A DNA stretch of 64,000 bases from Actinotignum schaalii_C (lineage in GTDB: Bacteria > Actinomycetota > Actinomycetes > Actinomycetales > Actinomycetaceae): contig NZ_JAWUEL010000006.1 in the NCBI RefSeq assembly GCF_034119425.1, positions 30,085-94,084 on the forward strand, read 5' to 3'. Positions 35,166 to 42,992 of this stretch are shown piece after piece. A program made the translations under genes and the position numbers. How positions within the stretch are numbered: position 1 is the stretch's first letter; every line of letters begins with the position of its first letter. The notes under the pieces were generated by a model. That model did no database searches. It saw only the letters and a list, made by a program, of their open reading frames with translations, and was not told the origin of the DNA.

Positions 35166-36191
35166 TTAACCTCCGTTCTGCACCGAGGTAAGCACCGGTT
35201 TCGATGCCGCTACCGTGGTGATCGTTGTGTTACCGGCGCCTGCCGCCGGGATTTTCAGGGCCACGGTGAAGGAATAGTTGAGGCGCATGGTTCCCTGAAC
35301 CGTGACCTCAGTATTGGCCTGACCGGTGGCCAGCCCGGCAATTTTTGCGTCCGTGACCTTAATGGAGCCGCCCTGGGCGGTGTGGCGAATTTCGAGGGCC
35401 TGATTGACCTGGAAAACGGTGAGGATGCCGCCGTCACTGGCGCGGAAACTCTCCGGGGTGGTTTGGGCCGGGCCGAAGGCCTGGCTAACCGCGCCCACGC
35501 CCTGCACCGCGCCGGCCAGAGAGTCATAGGTCTGGGAGAGCTGGGTGCGCACCGCGTCCGGGGCACCCGGATCGGCATCCGAGCCATAGCTAAGAGCGCT
35601 TCCCTTGGCGTTGAGAGTACCGAGGTAGCCATCATGGGCGGCCTGGGGAGAAGCCACCGCGCCTTCGCCGTTATCCGCGGCCACGCGCTGCGCACCGGCC
35701 TGGCCGGCGGGAATTTCCGGGATGACGCTGCCGGGCAGAATATCCATGGCGGCCCACAGCGCCCAATTTTCCCGGGCCGCACCCTGGGTAAAGACATTGA
35801 GTCCCTGGGAGGTGGTATTCGCCGGCCATTTCACCACCGCTAGTGCGCTGCGCGGGAAACCTTCCGCCCCGGAAATTGCCACCGAATCAATGGTGGTGGA
35901 GAGCGCGGGCATGTCGTAGCTATCGGCCAGAATGCGTTTGAGCGCGTAGTGGGCGCTGCGTTCCACGCTGAAGGGGCCCGAACCGCGCCCGCTAAATTCT
36001 TCGGGGCTGGCCGCGGCATCGGCTTTGGTTAGCTGCTCGAAAATCGCGGGGGCTACCCGCTCGGTGAAGTGTTTATCGGAAAGCGCGGCACGCGGGCTTG
36101 CCGGAGCCGGGGTGGGTTCCAGGACGACGGCGCTTGCCGAGCATCCGCCCAGTAATGCCAGTGCCGCGAGGGCGGCCAGGGCCTTACGCAT
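35166..36191 (-). CDS. Lipoprotein of unknown function
   Basis: A 341-residue predicted lipoprotein: signal peptide MRKALAALAALALLGGC with lipobox LGGC (C17). I recognise no catalytic motif. The mature part begins with a Pro/Ala linker and has a soluble alpha/beta character with SDKHFTERVAPAIFEQLTKAD and repeated polar strands toward the end (MRLNYSFTVALKIP), suggesting an extracytoplasmic beta domain. The start at 36191 has GAAGGAAC upstream and overlaps the end of the upstream membrane protein gene by 8 bp, so the two are translationally coupled and probably partners. Homologues likely exist in related actinobacteria, but I do not know a name. Confidence 0.8.
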   Translation of the reverse strand: MRKALAALAALALLGGCSASAVVLEPTPAPASPRAALSDKHFTERVAPAIFEQLTKADAAASPEEFSGRGSGPFSVERSAHYALKRILADSYDMPALSTTIDSVAISGAEGFPRSALAVVKWPANTTSQGLNVFTQGAARENWALWAAMDILPGSVIPEIPAGQAGAQRVAADNGEGAVASPQAAHDGYLGTLNAKGSALSYGSDADPGAPDAVRTQLSQTYDSLAGAVQGVGAVSQAFGPAQTTPESFRASDGGILTVFQVNQALEIRHTAQGGSIKVTDAKIAGLATGQANTEVTVQGTMRLNYSFTVALKIPAAGAGNTTITTVAASKPVLTSVQNGG

Positions 36192-37548
36192 GGGTCGTTC
36201 CTTCCTCGTCGTCGTTCTGTGTGGGCTGTTCGGGTTCGCCGGGCTGCGCGGTCTGCGCGGAGCTGGGCGCGCCGGCACCCGCGCGGGGCCGGTTTTGCCC
36301 CCAGATCGTCCACCAGCTTTGCGGATCGGATTCCGCGGCGGTATCGCTATCGCTGCCGGTGGCGTCGGAGTTGTCCGAGCGGTCTGCATCGCTGAGCTCC
36401 GCGGGCTTGACGGGCACGCCGTCCTTCATCTGGATGGCGGGAAGGATGCCGGAATCTGCCGCGGCCTGCCATTCAGCGCGCGAGCCGCGGTAGCCGGGTT
36501 CCTCATCCGGGCCGGGGAGCGTGGCCGCCGGTTCTTCAATTTCCGCTTCCTCGGTTGCTGGCTCTTCAGCCTCGGGTTCTTCCGCGGGCGTTTCTTCCGG
36601 AACCGATTCTTCTGCGGTGTCTTGTTCTGCCGCGGCTTCCGTACCTTCTTCCGGCTTTCCCTCCGGAGCTCCTTCCTCCGGAGCGATCAGCTCGATGCGG
36701 TCAGCCGGATCGAGGGGGCGTTCGCGCAGTTCCTGGGCACGTGGGCTTTCCATGAGGATGCCCGCGCCCAGCGCTCCCCCGGTTGCCGCAACCCGGTCAC
36801 CGGCAGCAGAATCCGCAGCGGCCCGAGCCGCGCCATCCACGCCGGCGGCATCGCCAGCTGCCGCCGATACGGCCGGCATAATGGTCGTTTCATCCGCGGC
36901 CCGCTTCGCGCGCGACACACGCTCATCCTGCCCTGCCTGCACCTTCGCGGCGAAGGTGCGCTGCTCCTTGGTGGCGGTCATCAGCAATGCCACCCCGATA
37001 AGCCCCACAACAAGCCCGAGGAGGCTCACGGGAAGAGACCAATTCCGCCCACCCGGTAGCGCCCAGGTGAGTTCCACCTGCGGAAGCGCTCCGGAGGACG
37101 TCTGCATAATGAGGGATTCTGCGCCCGGGGAGGTCACGGTGTAGGTGAATTCCACCTTCCCTTTACCTTCTTCCTTGGAGAACCACATATCCGAGGCGAG
37201 GATCTGGCCCGGGTTCGCTTCCCCCTGGGAGGTGGTCAGCGTCAGTGCGGCGTCGTCGTTCATACCGGTAATGGTGGCGCCGGGTACGCCCTCCGCGTAC
37301 GCGAGCACGTCACCGGAAAAGCCGGCGCCCACGGAAATAGTGTCCTGCGCCGGGCCGGAGACGGCTACGTCCACATCGGTCCCGCCCATATCCAGAACGC
37401 CGGGGGCCGTGACGAGCACGCCTTTCCCGCTCGGCGCCACGGTGGCGGAGACGCTGGAGGCAGGCTTCCACACGGTGCCGAGCAAAATGCCCACCACCAG
37501 GATCGCCAAGCCCGCGAGCGCGAGACCGACTCCTCCGTTCTTCTTCAT
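36184..37548 (-). CDS. Two-TM membrane protein with acidic cytoplasmic tail, function unknown
   Basis: A 454-residue protein. Residues ~8-28 form a first membrane segment (ALAGLAILVVGILLGTVW), ~30-185 an extracytoplasmic domain with beta-rich text (VLDMGGTDVDVAV, ALTLTTSQGEANPGQILASD), ~190-212 a second membrane segment (LPVSLLGLVVGLIGVALLM), and ~215-454 a long low-complexity tail rich in Glu, Ala and Pro, with short conserved-looking islands such as DPADRIELIAPEE and RAEWQAAADSGILPAIQMKDG. The start is ATG 37548 (or 37551) behind AGAAGGGG. It is first in an operon with the lipoprotein and the thioredoxin-like protein. It could be an envelope sensor or assembly factor, but nothing proves this. 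Confidence 0.78.
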   Translation of the reverse strand: MKKNGGVGLALAGLAILVVGILLGTVWKPASSVSATVAPSGKGVLVTAPGVLDMGGTDVDVAVSGPAQDTISVGAGFSGDVLAYAEGVPGATITGMNDDAALTLTTSQGEANPGQILASDMWFSKEEGKGKVEFTYTVTSPGAESLIMQTSSGALPQVELTWALPGGRNWSLPVSLLGLVVGLIGVALLMTATKEQRTFAAKVQAGQDERVSRAKRAADETTIMPAVSAAAGDAAGVDGAARAAADSAAGDRVAATGGALGAGILMESPRAQELRERPLDPADRIELIAPEEGAPEGKPEEGTEAAAEQDTAEESVPEETPAEEPEAEEPATEEAEIEEPAATLPGPDEEPGYRGSRAEWQAAADSGILPAIQMKDGVPVKPAELSDADRSDNSDATGSDSDTAAESDPQSWWTIWGQNRPRAGAGAPSSAQTAQPGEPEQPTQNDDEEGTTHA

Positions 37549-37850
37549 CATTCCCCTTCTCACTCCGGCTTGCGGCCCGGTACAACCGCACCGGCGAAAG
37601 ACCATCGACGACAATTCCTACGTTAAAACTACCGCGTGACCTGCTCGGTGGCGGAATTTTTCGGCGCAAGGCCGCGCTTTTAGGCTTAGAGAAAAGCCTA
37701 ACCGTTATCTAACCGTTATAAAACTCCGTTCCGGCCGATGGTGGTGAGCTCCACAGCGTTCACCACATGCCAAGCACTACCCCCACCGGGTGCGCTGACC
37801 GGTAGGCTTAGGGCAGCAATTTCTATCCAGCAGCGCGCGGAGAGGGTGTT
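37549..37850. promoter_or_regulatory. Divergent control region with direct and inverted repeats
   Basis: 302 bp between the membrane-protein operon and the DivIVA-like gene. It has an 8-bp inverted repeat TTAGGCTT/AAGCCTAA (37680-37687 and 37694-37701) and two direct copies of TAACCGTTAT at 37699-37708 and 37710-37719 (11-bp period, one helical turn). TAGGCT at 37803-37808 is a possible -10 for the DivIVA-like gene. Such same-face repeats fit a regulator site. Confidence 0.5.
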
Positions 37851-39194
37851 ATGGCGGATTTAGAACTGTTTCCAACAGTACGCAGGGGTTACGACAAAGC
37901 TCAGGTCGATGAACGCATTCACCAGCTGGCGGATGCGCTCGCCGAAGCTCGGTCGCGAGTAGCGGGTTTGGATGCGCAGGTTTTGCGTATGTCCGGTGAA
38001 CTCACCGAATTGCACAGCCGTTTGCGCGAGGATGAACGCCCGTCCTATTCGGGTTTGGGCACCCGAGTGGAGCGACTGTTGCGCGGGGCGGAACAGCAAG
38101 CGATGGACGTCATGAGCCGAGCGAATGCCGATGCGGAGCTACTGGTCTCCCGGGCGCGCTCGCAGGCGGAAAATCTCACCTCCGCCGCGGAAAAAGAAGC
38201 GCAGGAAACTTTGGATACCTCGCGTACCGAGGCTGCTCAGGTGCGCCAGCGCGCCGAGGCGGAAGCCACCGAATTGACAACGACCTCGCGGCGCACGGCC
38301 GAGGAGCTGGTGACGTCGGCCCAGCGCGAAGCTGAGCGTTTGGAGGCGAAAATGCGTCACGATGAGGCCGAGCAGGCCACCCGGCTCACCCACGAGGAAG
38401 AGGAGCGGCGCGCCACTCTCGCCCAGGAATTGGCGCAGGCGCGTACCCGAGCCGAAGAAGAGGTCACGCAATTGCGCACCGAGGCTGAAACTGAGGTGGC
38501 ACGTTTGCGGAGCGAAGCAGAGGCAGAGGTCGCGAAGATCCGCGCGGAGGCTGAACGTGAAGTTGCGCAATTGCGGGCGGATTCGGCCGCGGCCCGCGCG
38601 CGTTCCGACGAAGAATCGCGTACGGCCATGGCTAAGTTTGTCGACGACGCCGAGACTCGGGCTGCCAGTGCAGAACGCCGCCTGGCGGAAGCCACGAAGC
38701 GGGCTAATGCCCTGACATCCTCCTCGGAAGCTGAGGCAAGTGCGGCGCTGAGTGCAGCCCAGACCGAGGCCCGGGAACTGGTGAGCGCGGCCCGGGAAGA
38801 CGCCGAGCGGATGCGCCGCGAAGCGCGTGAAGCCGCCGAAGAATCGCAGCGCCAGGCCGATGCCCACGTGGCGGGCCTGGAAGAGCAGCGGCGCACCCTC
38901 ACCTCCTACCTGGAGGATATGCGCACGATGCTGGCCACCTCGAATATTCCGCTGGCCCTGGATGAAATCGTGGGCAGCGCTGAGGAACGTACCGCGGCGG
39001 AAGCAGCTGAAGCTGGCGAGACTGGTGAGGTTGGCGTGGCCGACGTTGCGACTTCGGGATCTGGAGCGGCTACCGAGAAAACGGACGCATCTTCCGCGAG
39101 CGAAACACAAGCCGGAGAACAGGGAGGAGATCAGGCAGAAGATCAGGCAGAAGATCAGTCTCCCGCAGCGGAAGAATCCACTACTGCCGGCTAA
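37851..39194 (+). CDS. DivIVA-like long coiled-coil protein
   Basis: A 447-residue protein. Residues 1-30 (LFPTVRRGYDKAQVDERIHQLADAL) match the DivIVA/GpsB N-terminal domain, in which FxxVxRGYDxxQVD is typical and binds membrane or divisome partners. Residues ~35-370 are an almost uninterrupted coiled coil with long Ala/Glu/Arg heptad and 11-residue repeats (EAEAEVAKIRAEAEREVAQ). The last ~70 residues are acidic and disordered, with an in-frame repeat GDQAEDQAEDQ. Actinobacterial relatives scaffold polar growth or septation; this one is longer than classical DivIVA, closer in build to Scy/FilP-like cytoskeletal proteins. AGAGGG precedes the ATG. It is divergent from the membrane-protein operon. 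Confidence 0.85.
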   Translation: MADLELFPTVRRGYDKAQVDERIHQLADALAEARSRVAGLDAQVLRMSGELTELHSRLREDERPSYSGLGTRVERLLRGAEQQAMDVMSRANADAELLVSRARSQAENLTSAAEKEAQETLDTSRTEAAQVRQRAEAEATELTTTSRRTAEELVTSAQREAERLEAKMRHDEAEQATRLTHEEEERRATLAQELAQARTRAEEEVTQLRTEAETEVARLRSEAEAEVAKIRAEAEREVAQLRADSAAARARSDEESRTAMAKFVDDAETRAASAERRLAEATKRANALTSSSEAEASAALSAAQTEARELVSAAREDAERMRREAREAAEESQRQADAHVAGLEEQRRTLTSYLEDMRTMLATSNIPLALDEIVGSAEERTAAEAAEAGETGEVGVADVATSGSGAATEKTDASSASETQAGEQGGDQAEDQAEDQSPAAEESTTAG

Positions 39195-39250
39195 GACACC
39201 GAGGACGCCACCGACATCCGGTAGTATCCCCTCACTAACCGTTGGGGGCA

Positions 39251-39318
39251 GGGGTGTTTTTTCGAGGTGTACTTCGCACGTACAACATATGCACTACAGC
39301 TCTGAAAACACCTGGTTC
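39251..39318 (-). repeat. Dispersed palindromic element, copy 4
   Basis: GGGTGTTTTTTCGAGGTGTACTTCG cannot be longer than its left arm; in short pieces: left arm GGTGTACTTCGCACG, core GTACAACA, right arm GCACTACAGCTCTGAAAACACC. Same orientation as copy 2. It lies between convergent genes. Confidence 0.85.
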
Positions 39319-39445
39319 CCCCGCCGATACTCATGTGACTCTTGAGAGCCGTGTGATTCCCGAATCTCACGACGGTGGCCGCTCAGCGCTAGAACACAAC
39401 TCCCGCGAATCGCAGCCGTGCTGCATATACCTACCAACATAGTTT

Positions 39446-39490
39446 GAGGGCGTGGCCGGAGCACTTCTCGTGTCTCCCGGCCACGCCCTC
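39446..39490 (-). terminator. Hairpin after the alpha/beta hydrolase gene
   Basis: GAGGGCGTGGCCGG (39446-39459) and CCGGCCACGCCCTC (39477-39490) form a perfect 14-bp stem, 28 bp past the hydrolase stop on the minus strand. Confidence 0.75.
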
Positions 39491-39518
39491 AATCGCAGTT
39501 AGCCCAAGCGCTAAGCGG

Positions 39519-40295
39519 CTAACGAGTAGCTGCCTCGTAGAGCTCGCGCAGTGCGGTAGCGACCTCGTGCGGCTTTTCCACCGCGGAGAAGTGGCTGGCA
39601 CCCTCGAGTTCCACAAAAGGCTGGTCCGGGCGTACCTCATGCAGCTGGGCAAATTCTTCATGCTTGGCATTCGGGTCATCCACCCCGCGCAGCAGCAGAA
39701 TGGGAACATCCAGCTCCATAACCCCGCGAGTATCCGGGCGGGTCAGCATCATCTGCTGCAACCAGGAGAAAGCCCCGGCATCTACCGTCTTGAAATAGGC
39801 GGCAACCTTGTCCTTAAGCTCCGGACTGGCCTCCGAGCTCAGCATGGTATCCACCCAGCCGGCCAGCACATCCCAGCTCTGGCCCGAGGCGAGCTTCTCA
39901 ATGGCCTTTTCCCGCGGAGAAGGCGAAGGCTCCGGCCCCAGAATCGAGCCGTCCAGCAGGGCGAGCCCCGCGATCTGCCGGGGATTGCGCAGGGCGTAAG
40001 CTGCGGTGACGGTCGCACCCATGGAAATCCCGGCGAGCACGATGGAATCATATTCGGACAGGGTTTCTTCAAGGGCAACCAGGTAGGAAGTGATATCGGG
40101 CGTGGTGGCACCCGCGGCGGCATCGACCTCATGACCGGAAGGCGAGTCCCCGAAACCGGGGGCATCAATAGCAATCGTGTGCAGATCCGAGAGCTCAGCG
40201 CGCACGCCCTCCCACATCCGGGACGTCATCGGCATAGCGTGGAGCAGAACAAGCGGAATACCCGCACCTTCGTGAATATGTGTGGCAAGTTTCAT
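39519..40295 (-). CDS. Alpha/beta hydrolase
   Basis: A 258-residue alpha/beta-hydrolase-fold enzyme, substrate unknown. The oxyanion HA motif is LLHAMPM (18-23), the nucleophile elbow GISMG with S91, the acid likely D205 or D206 in RGVDDP, and the catalytic His H234 in GASHF. The segment between ~105 and 185 is the helical cap. The size and PGFGDSP match small esterases or lactonases such as 3-oxoadipate enol-lactonase-like proteins. The ATG at 40295 has no Shine-Dalgarno but a TACAAT hexamer exactly 6 nt upstream, so the transcript is probably leaderless. Confidence 0.88.
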   Translation of the reverse strand: MKLATHIHEGAGIPLVLLHAMPMTSRMWEGVRAELSDLHTIAIDAPGFGDSPSGHEVDAAAGATTPDITSYLVALEETLSEYDSIVLAGISMGATVTAAYALRNPRQIAGLALLDGSILGPEPSPSPREKAIEKLASGQSWDVLAGWVDTMLSSEASPELKDKVAAYFKTVDAGAFSWLQQMMLTRPDTRGVMELDVPILLLRGVDDPNAKHEEFAQLHEVRPDQPFVELEGASHFSAVEKPHEVATALRELYEAATR

Positions 40296-40301
40296 AACTC
40301 G

Positions 40302-40307
40302 ATTGTA
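40302..40307 (-). promoter_or_regulatory. -10 hexamer for leaderless hydrolase transcript
   Basis: TACAAT on the minus strand, 6 nt before the ATG at 40295. No good -35 is visible. Confidence 0.5.
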
Positions 40308-40366
40308 ACGCCGCTACCGGAACTTACCCCGGGTACGGCGGCCCTGGCTATCCTCAGTGGGCTTCT

Positions 40367-40637
40367 TTAGTGATCTTCCGTGAGACTGGCCTTGAAATCT
40401 TCCAGGGTAATGCGTACACCATCATCAGTGCGCTTGGCATGCTCATAGGCGGCGATATCCTGAGGCCATCTCGAATTCTTCTAAGGCGTGAAGATCGTCG
40501 ACGGTGACGAGAGCGGCAACAGCTTTACCTTCGTGCGCAATGATGAAGCGTTTTCCTTCTTGGGCAGTTTCTTCAAGAATCTGAGAAAGATTTTCGCGTA
40601 ATTCCCGGGTGTTCACCTGAGTCTCGGTCATGGCCAT
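40367..40637 (-). pseudogene. Phd/YefM-family antitoxin, orphan and apparently frameshifted
   Basis: The ATG frame at 40637 encodes a Phd/YefM DNA-binding domain (TQVNTRELRENLSQILEE, then AVAALVTVDDLHALEEFEM) but stops at 40443 after 64 residues with an unrelated tail ASGYRRL. In another frame the sequence continues smoothly as QDIAAYEHAKRTDDG and ITLEDFKASLTEDH to a TAA at 40367, the kind of acidic C-terminus that binds a toxin. Removing the single T at 40461 (read as A on the minus strand) would join the two halves. No RelE/Doc-type toxin lies on either side. So it is either a decayed toxin-antitoxin remnant, a truncated stand-alone regulator, or a sequencing error. It has a strong promoter. 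Confidence 0.75.
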
Positions 40638-40643
40638 AGTGCA

Positions 40644-40673
40644 AATATAAAACTGCTAGCTCCGGTCACGCAA
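40644..40673 (-). promoter_or_regulatory. Promoter of the Phd-type gene (leaderless)
   Basis: TTGCGT (40673-40668), 18-bp spacer, TATATT (40649-40644), then 6 nt to the ATG at 40637. A near-consensus promoter with +1 on the start codon. Confidence 0.6.
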
Positions 40674-40684
40674 TGGGAATCCGG

Positions 40685-40969
40685 TTAGGCGCGGCCACGG
40701 TGCTGCCAGCAGCCCGGATGCCAGTGGCGGCGCGAATCCACCCCGTACTGGGCACCCCAAATGGTGTCCTCCGTCCACGCCACAATATTGGGTTCACCAA
40801 TCCGGATAATCCCGCCGCAGCCCGGGCATACGTAGTCTTTTGCGGCGCTGGCGATGCGCCGCACTTTGTAGGTGGCACCATCCCGGCCGTTCTCATAGCG
40901 CAGTCCACCCATCGCCGCGCTGATATTCAGCGGGCGAACGGGACGGGAGTACTTTTTCGACCGGCGCAT
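40685..40969 (-). CDS. Small zinc-binding protein, actinobacterial conserved hypothetical
   Basis: A 94-residue protein with a basic N-terminus (RRSKKYSRPVRP) and a metal-binding pattern: C48 and C51 in YVCPGCGGII, then RRHWHPGCW with H82, H84 and C87. I recognise it as a small conserved actinobacterial protein of this HNH-like or zinc-ribbon-like pattern whose function is not established; nucleic-acid binding is plausible from charge and zinc but unproven. It lies between nagA and the antitoxin remnant on the same strand, and a plus-strand frame over the same bases is a shadow. Confidence 0.75.
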   Translation of the reverse strand: MRRSKKYSRPVRPLNISAAMGGLRYENGRDGATYKVRRIASAAKDYVCPGCGGIIRIGEPNIVAWTEDTIWGAQYGVDSRRHWHPGCWQHRGRA

Positions 40970-41022
40970 TCTTCCATGGTAGCCGCTTGGCGCGCGGAGT
41001 CCACTAGCGCGCCTGCGATGCC

Positions 41023-41038
41023 GTAGCCGCCCGGCTAC
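41023..41038. repeat. 16-bp palindrome downstream of nagA
   Basis: GTAGCCG and CGGCTAC separated by CC, in the 124-bp gap after nagA, followed by two direct copies of GTGCACGCC at about 41058 and 41082. The loop is too short for a good RNA hairpin, so a protein-binding site is possible. Confidence 0.4.
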
Positions 41039-41093
41039 CCGCGCGCGTCAAACTACCAACGTGCACGCCGCACTACACAAGGTGCACGCCCGG

Positions 41094-42287
41094 CTACGCC
41101 ACCAGTTTGCCGTCCTGTGCGACCAGCTTCCCGGCGCGGTAAACCCGCCGCGGGCGCAACTCCTCATCCACAACCAGCAGATCCGCGCGCTTACCCACTT
41201 CAACGGACCCCCGGTCATCCAGGCCCATCACACGGGCCGGGGTGGCGCTCGCCATGGTGACGGCGTCGCTCACTTCCACTCCCGCACCGACCACGGTGCG
41301 CACAATATCGAGGAGATGCGAAGTGCCGCCCGCGAGATTGCCCCCGCGCAGCCGCGCCTGCCCGTCGGTCACGTGCACACGCAGCCCACCCAATTCATAG
41401 GTGCCGTCCGCCATACCGGCCGCCGCCATCGCATCGGTAATAAGTGCAATATTTTCCGGGCCGACGATTTCGACCACGTTACGTACCAGCTCGGAGCTAA
41501 TATGCACGCCGTCTCCAATAAGTTCGACGACGCAGCTGCCGCGGCGCGCGGCAGCTAAATACTCGGCCACCGGGCCGGGCGCGCGGTGACGCAATTCGCG
41601 CATGGCATTAAAGAGGTGGCTGGCCACCGGGATTGCCCCGCCCGCTACCGCCCGCTCCTGGAGCTCACGCGCCGGGCCGGCCTCCGCGTGGGTATGTCCC
41701 CAGGTGGGCACCACACCGCGCTCGAGCAGCAGGTCCACCACCTCGCTTGCCCCCGATAACTCGGGGGCAAGCGTCATCCCCCAGGCGTGCCCGCGGGCCG
41801 CGTCGAGGAGCCTGTTGGCGATCTCCACACTCGGAGCTTCCAAATAGGCCGGATTCTGGGCCCCGGCCCGCTCGCTGGAGAGGAAAGGCCCCTCAATAAG
41901 AATCGCCGCCAGGGTCCCATCCTCCACCGCATCGGCCAGCAGACGCGCCCCGGCTTCCATACGTTCCACACTCAGGGTGGTGAGGGCCGCGGCTATCGAA
42001 GTGGTGCCGTGGGCCAGATGCTCCCCGGCTGCCTGCGCCACCTCCGCGCTATCCTGCGCGTCCGGGAAAGAGGCCCCTCCCCCGCCGTGGCAGTGTTCAT
42101 CGACAAGCCCGGGCAGGATAAGCCAACCCTCGGGCAGCTCCCCGCCGGGAGCTGCGTCGTCGTTCTTAGTAGGTTTGTGCAATCGCATTTCACTGGGCAC
42201 TACCCGCGTGAAAACTCCCTTGTCCCACGCGATGTCGCATTCGCGCACGCCGCCGGGCAACGCTGCCCGGCCGTATAAGAACCCCAT
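41094..42287 (-). CDS. nagA: N-acetylglucosamine-6-phosphate deacetylase
   Basis: A 397-residue amidohydrolase that removes acetyl from GlcNAc-6-phosphate, feeding amino-sugar recycling. Motifs: LPGLVDEHCHGGGG with metal-site H65 and H67, EGPFL (metal-binding Glu), GHTHAEAG and HLFNAM with further metal and substrate histidines, GDGVHIS and the catalytic Asp in LITDAM, ending with the beta-sandwich return GSVEVGKRADLLVVD. AGGACGGGATA precedes the ATG, 9 bp after the nucS stop, suggesting co-transcription. No nagB or sugar transporter lies nearby, so peptidoglycan turnover is as likely a source as uptake. Confidence 0.92.
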   Translation of the reverse strand: MGFLYGRAALPGGVRECDIAWDKGVFTRVVPSEMRLHKPTKNDDAAPGGELPEGWLILPGLVDEHCHGGGGASFPDAQDSAEVAQAAGEHLAHGTTSIAAALTTLSVERMEAGARLLADAVEDGTLAAILIEGPFLSSERAGAQNPAYLEAPSVEIANRLLDAARGHAWGMTLAPELSGASEVVDLLLERGVVPTWGHTHAEAGPARELQERAVAGGAIPVASHLFNAMRELRHRAPGPVAEYLAAARRGSCVVELIGDGVHISSELVRNVVEIVGPENIALITDAMAAAGMADGTYELGGLRVHVTDGQARLRGGNLAGGTSHLLDIVRTVVGAGVEVSDAVTMASATPARVMGLDDRGSVEVGKRADLLVVDEELRPRRVYRAGKLVAQDGKLVA

Positions 42288-42296
42288 TATCCCGTC

Positions 42297-42992
42297 CTAA
42301 AACAGTCGATCCTCCGGGTGGTCTATGCCACGCATATCGTCATAGTTCAAGATCATACAGTCAATACCACGGTCTTCGGCCAGCACACGAGCCTGGGGCT
42401 TAATTTCTTGGGCTGCGAAAATACCGCGCAGCGGGGTGAGAAGGGGGTCGCGGCGCAGCAAATCGAGGTAGCGGGTGAGCTGCTCAACCCCGTCGATTTC
42501 GCCGCGGCGTTTAATTTCGACAGCGATATATCCCCCCTCGCCGTCGCGCACCATGAGATCCACCGGGCCGATAGCGGTGGGGTATTCCCGGCGCACCAAC
42601 GTGGCCTGCGGGGCGATGCGCTCCACTTGTTCGGCGAGCAATTTTTGCAGATGCGCTTCCACACCGTCTTTGATAAGGCCGGGATCCTCCCCGAGGTCTT
42701 GCTCGTAATCGGAAAAGATCTCATAGATCCGAATGACCAGCCGGTCATCTGTTTTCTTGTGCTCCACGTTCCAGATGGTACGCACACCGGCCTCGCGTTC
42801 GGCCGCACTCGGTTCTTCTTCGGTGAAGAGGGTCGGCCCCATCATCCAGTTGAGGGGCTTGTAGGAACCGGTATCTGCATGAACCAGCACCGAGCCGTCC
42901 GCCTTGACCATGAGAAGCCGGGTGGCTGGTTCGAGATGTGCGTCGAGACGTCCGGAATAATCCACCGAACAGGTAGCAAAAACAACGCGCAT
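42297..42992 (-). CDS. nucS: Endonuclease NucS (mismatch-specific)
   Basis: A 231-residue protein matching NucS/EndoMS, the nuclease that gives many actinobacteria and archaea a non-canonical mismatch repair by cutting both strands at mismatches. An N-terminal DNA-binding domain (1-~105; CSVDYSGRLDAHL, GSYKPLNWM) precedes a RecB-like nuclease domain with PD-(D/E)xK residues D145 in GPVDLMV, E159 and K161 in AVEIKRRG. Its presence fits a lineage lacking MutS-MutL, though the window cannot show that absence. The ATG abuts the stop of the DUF2550 gene directly, continuing the minus-strand block downstream of the ATP synthase. Confidence 0.95.
   Translation of the reverse strand: MRVVFATCSVDYSGRLDAHLEPATRLLMVKADGSVLVHADTGSYKPLNWMMGPTLFTEEEPSAAEREAGVRTIWNVEHKKTDDRLVIRIYEIFSDYEQDLGEDPGLIKDGVEAHLQKLLAEQVERIAPQATLVRREYPTAIGPVDLMVRDGEGGYIAVEIKRRGEIDGVEQLTRYLDLLRRDPLLTPLRGIFAAQEIKPQARVLAEDRGIDCMILNYDDMRGIDHPEDRLF

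Larger units (their letters stand above)
39195..39518. other. Convergent intergenic region (DivIVA-like and hydrolase genes)
   Basis: 324 bp with no gene: palindromic element copy 4 (39251-39318) and a 14-bp hairpin (39446-39490). Confidence 0.7.
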
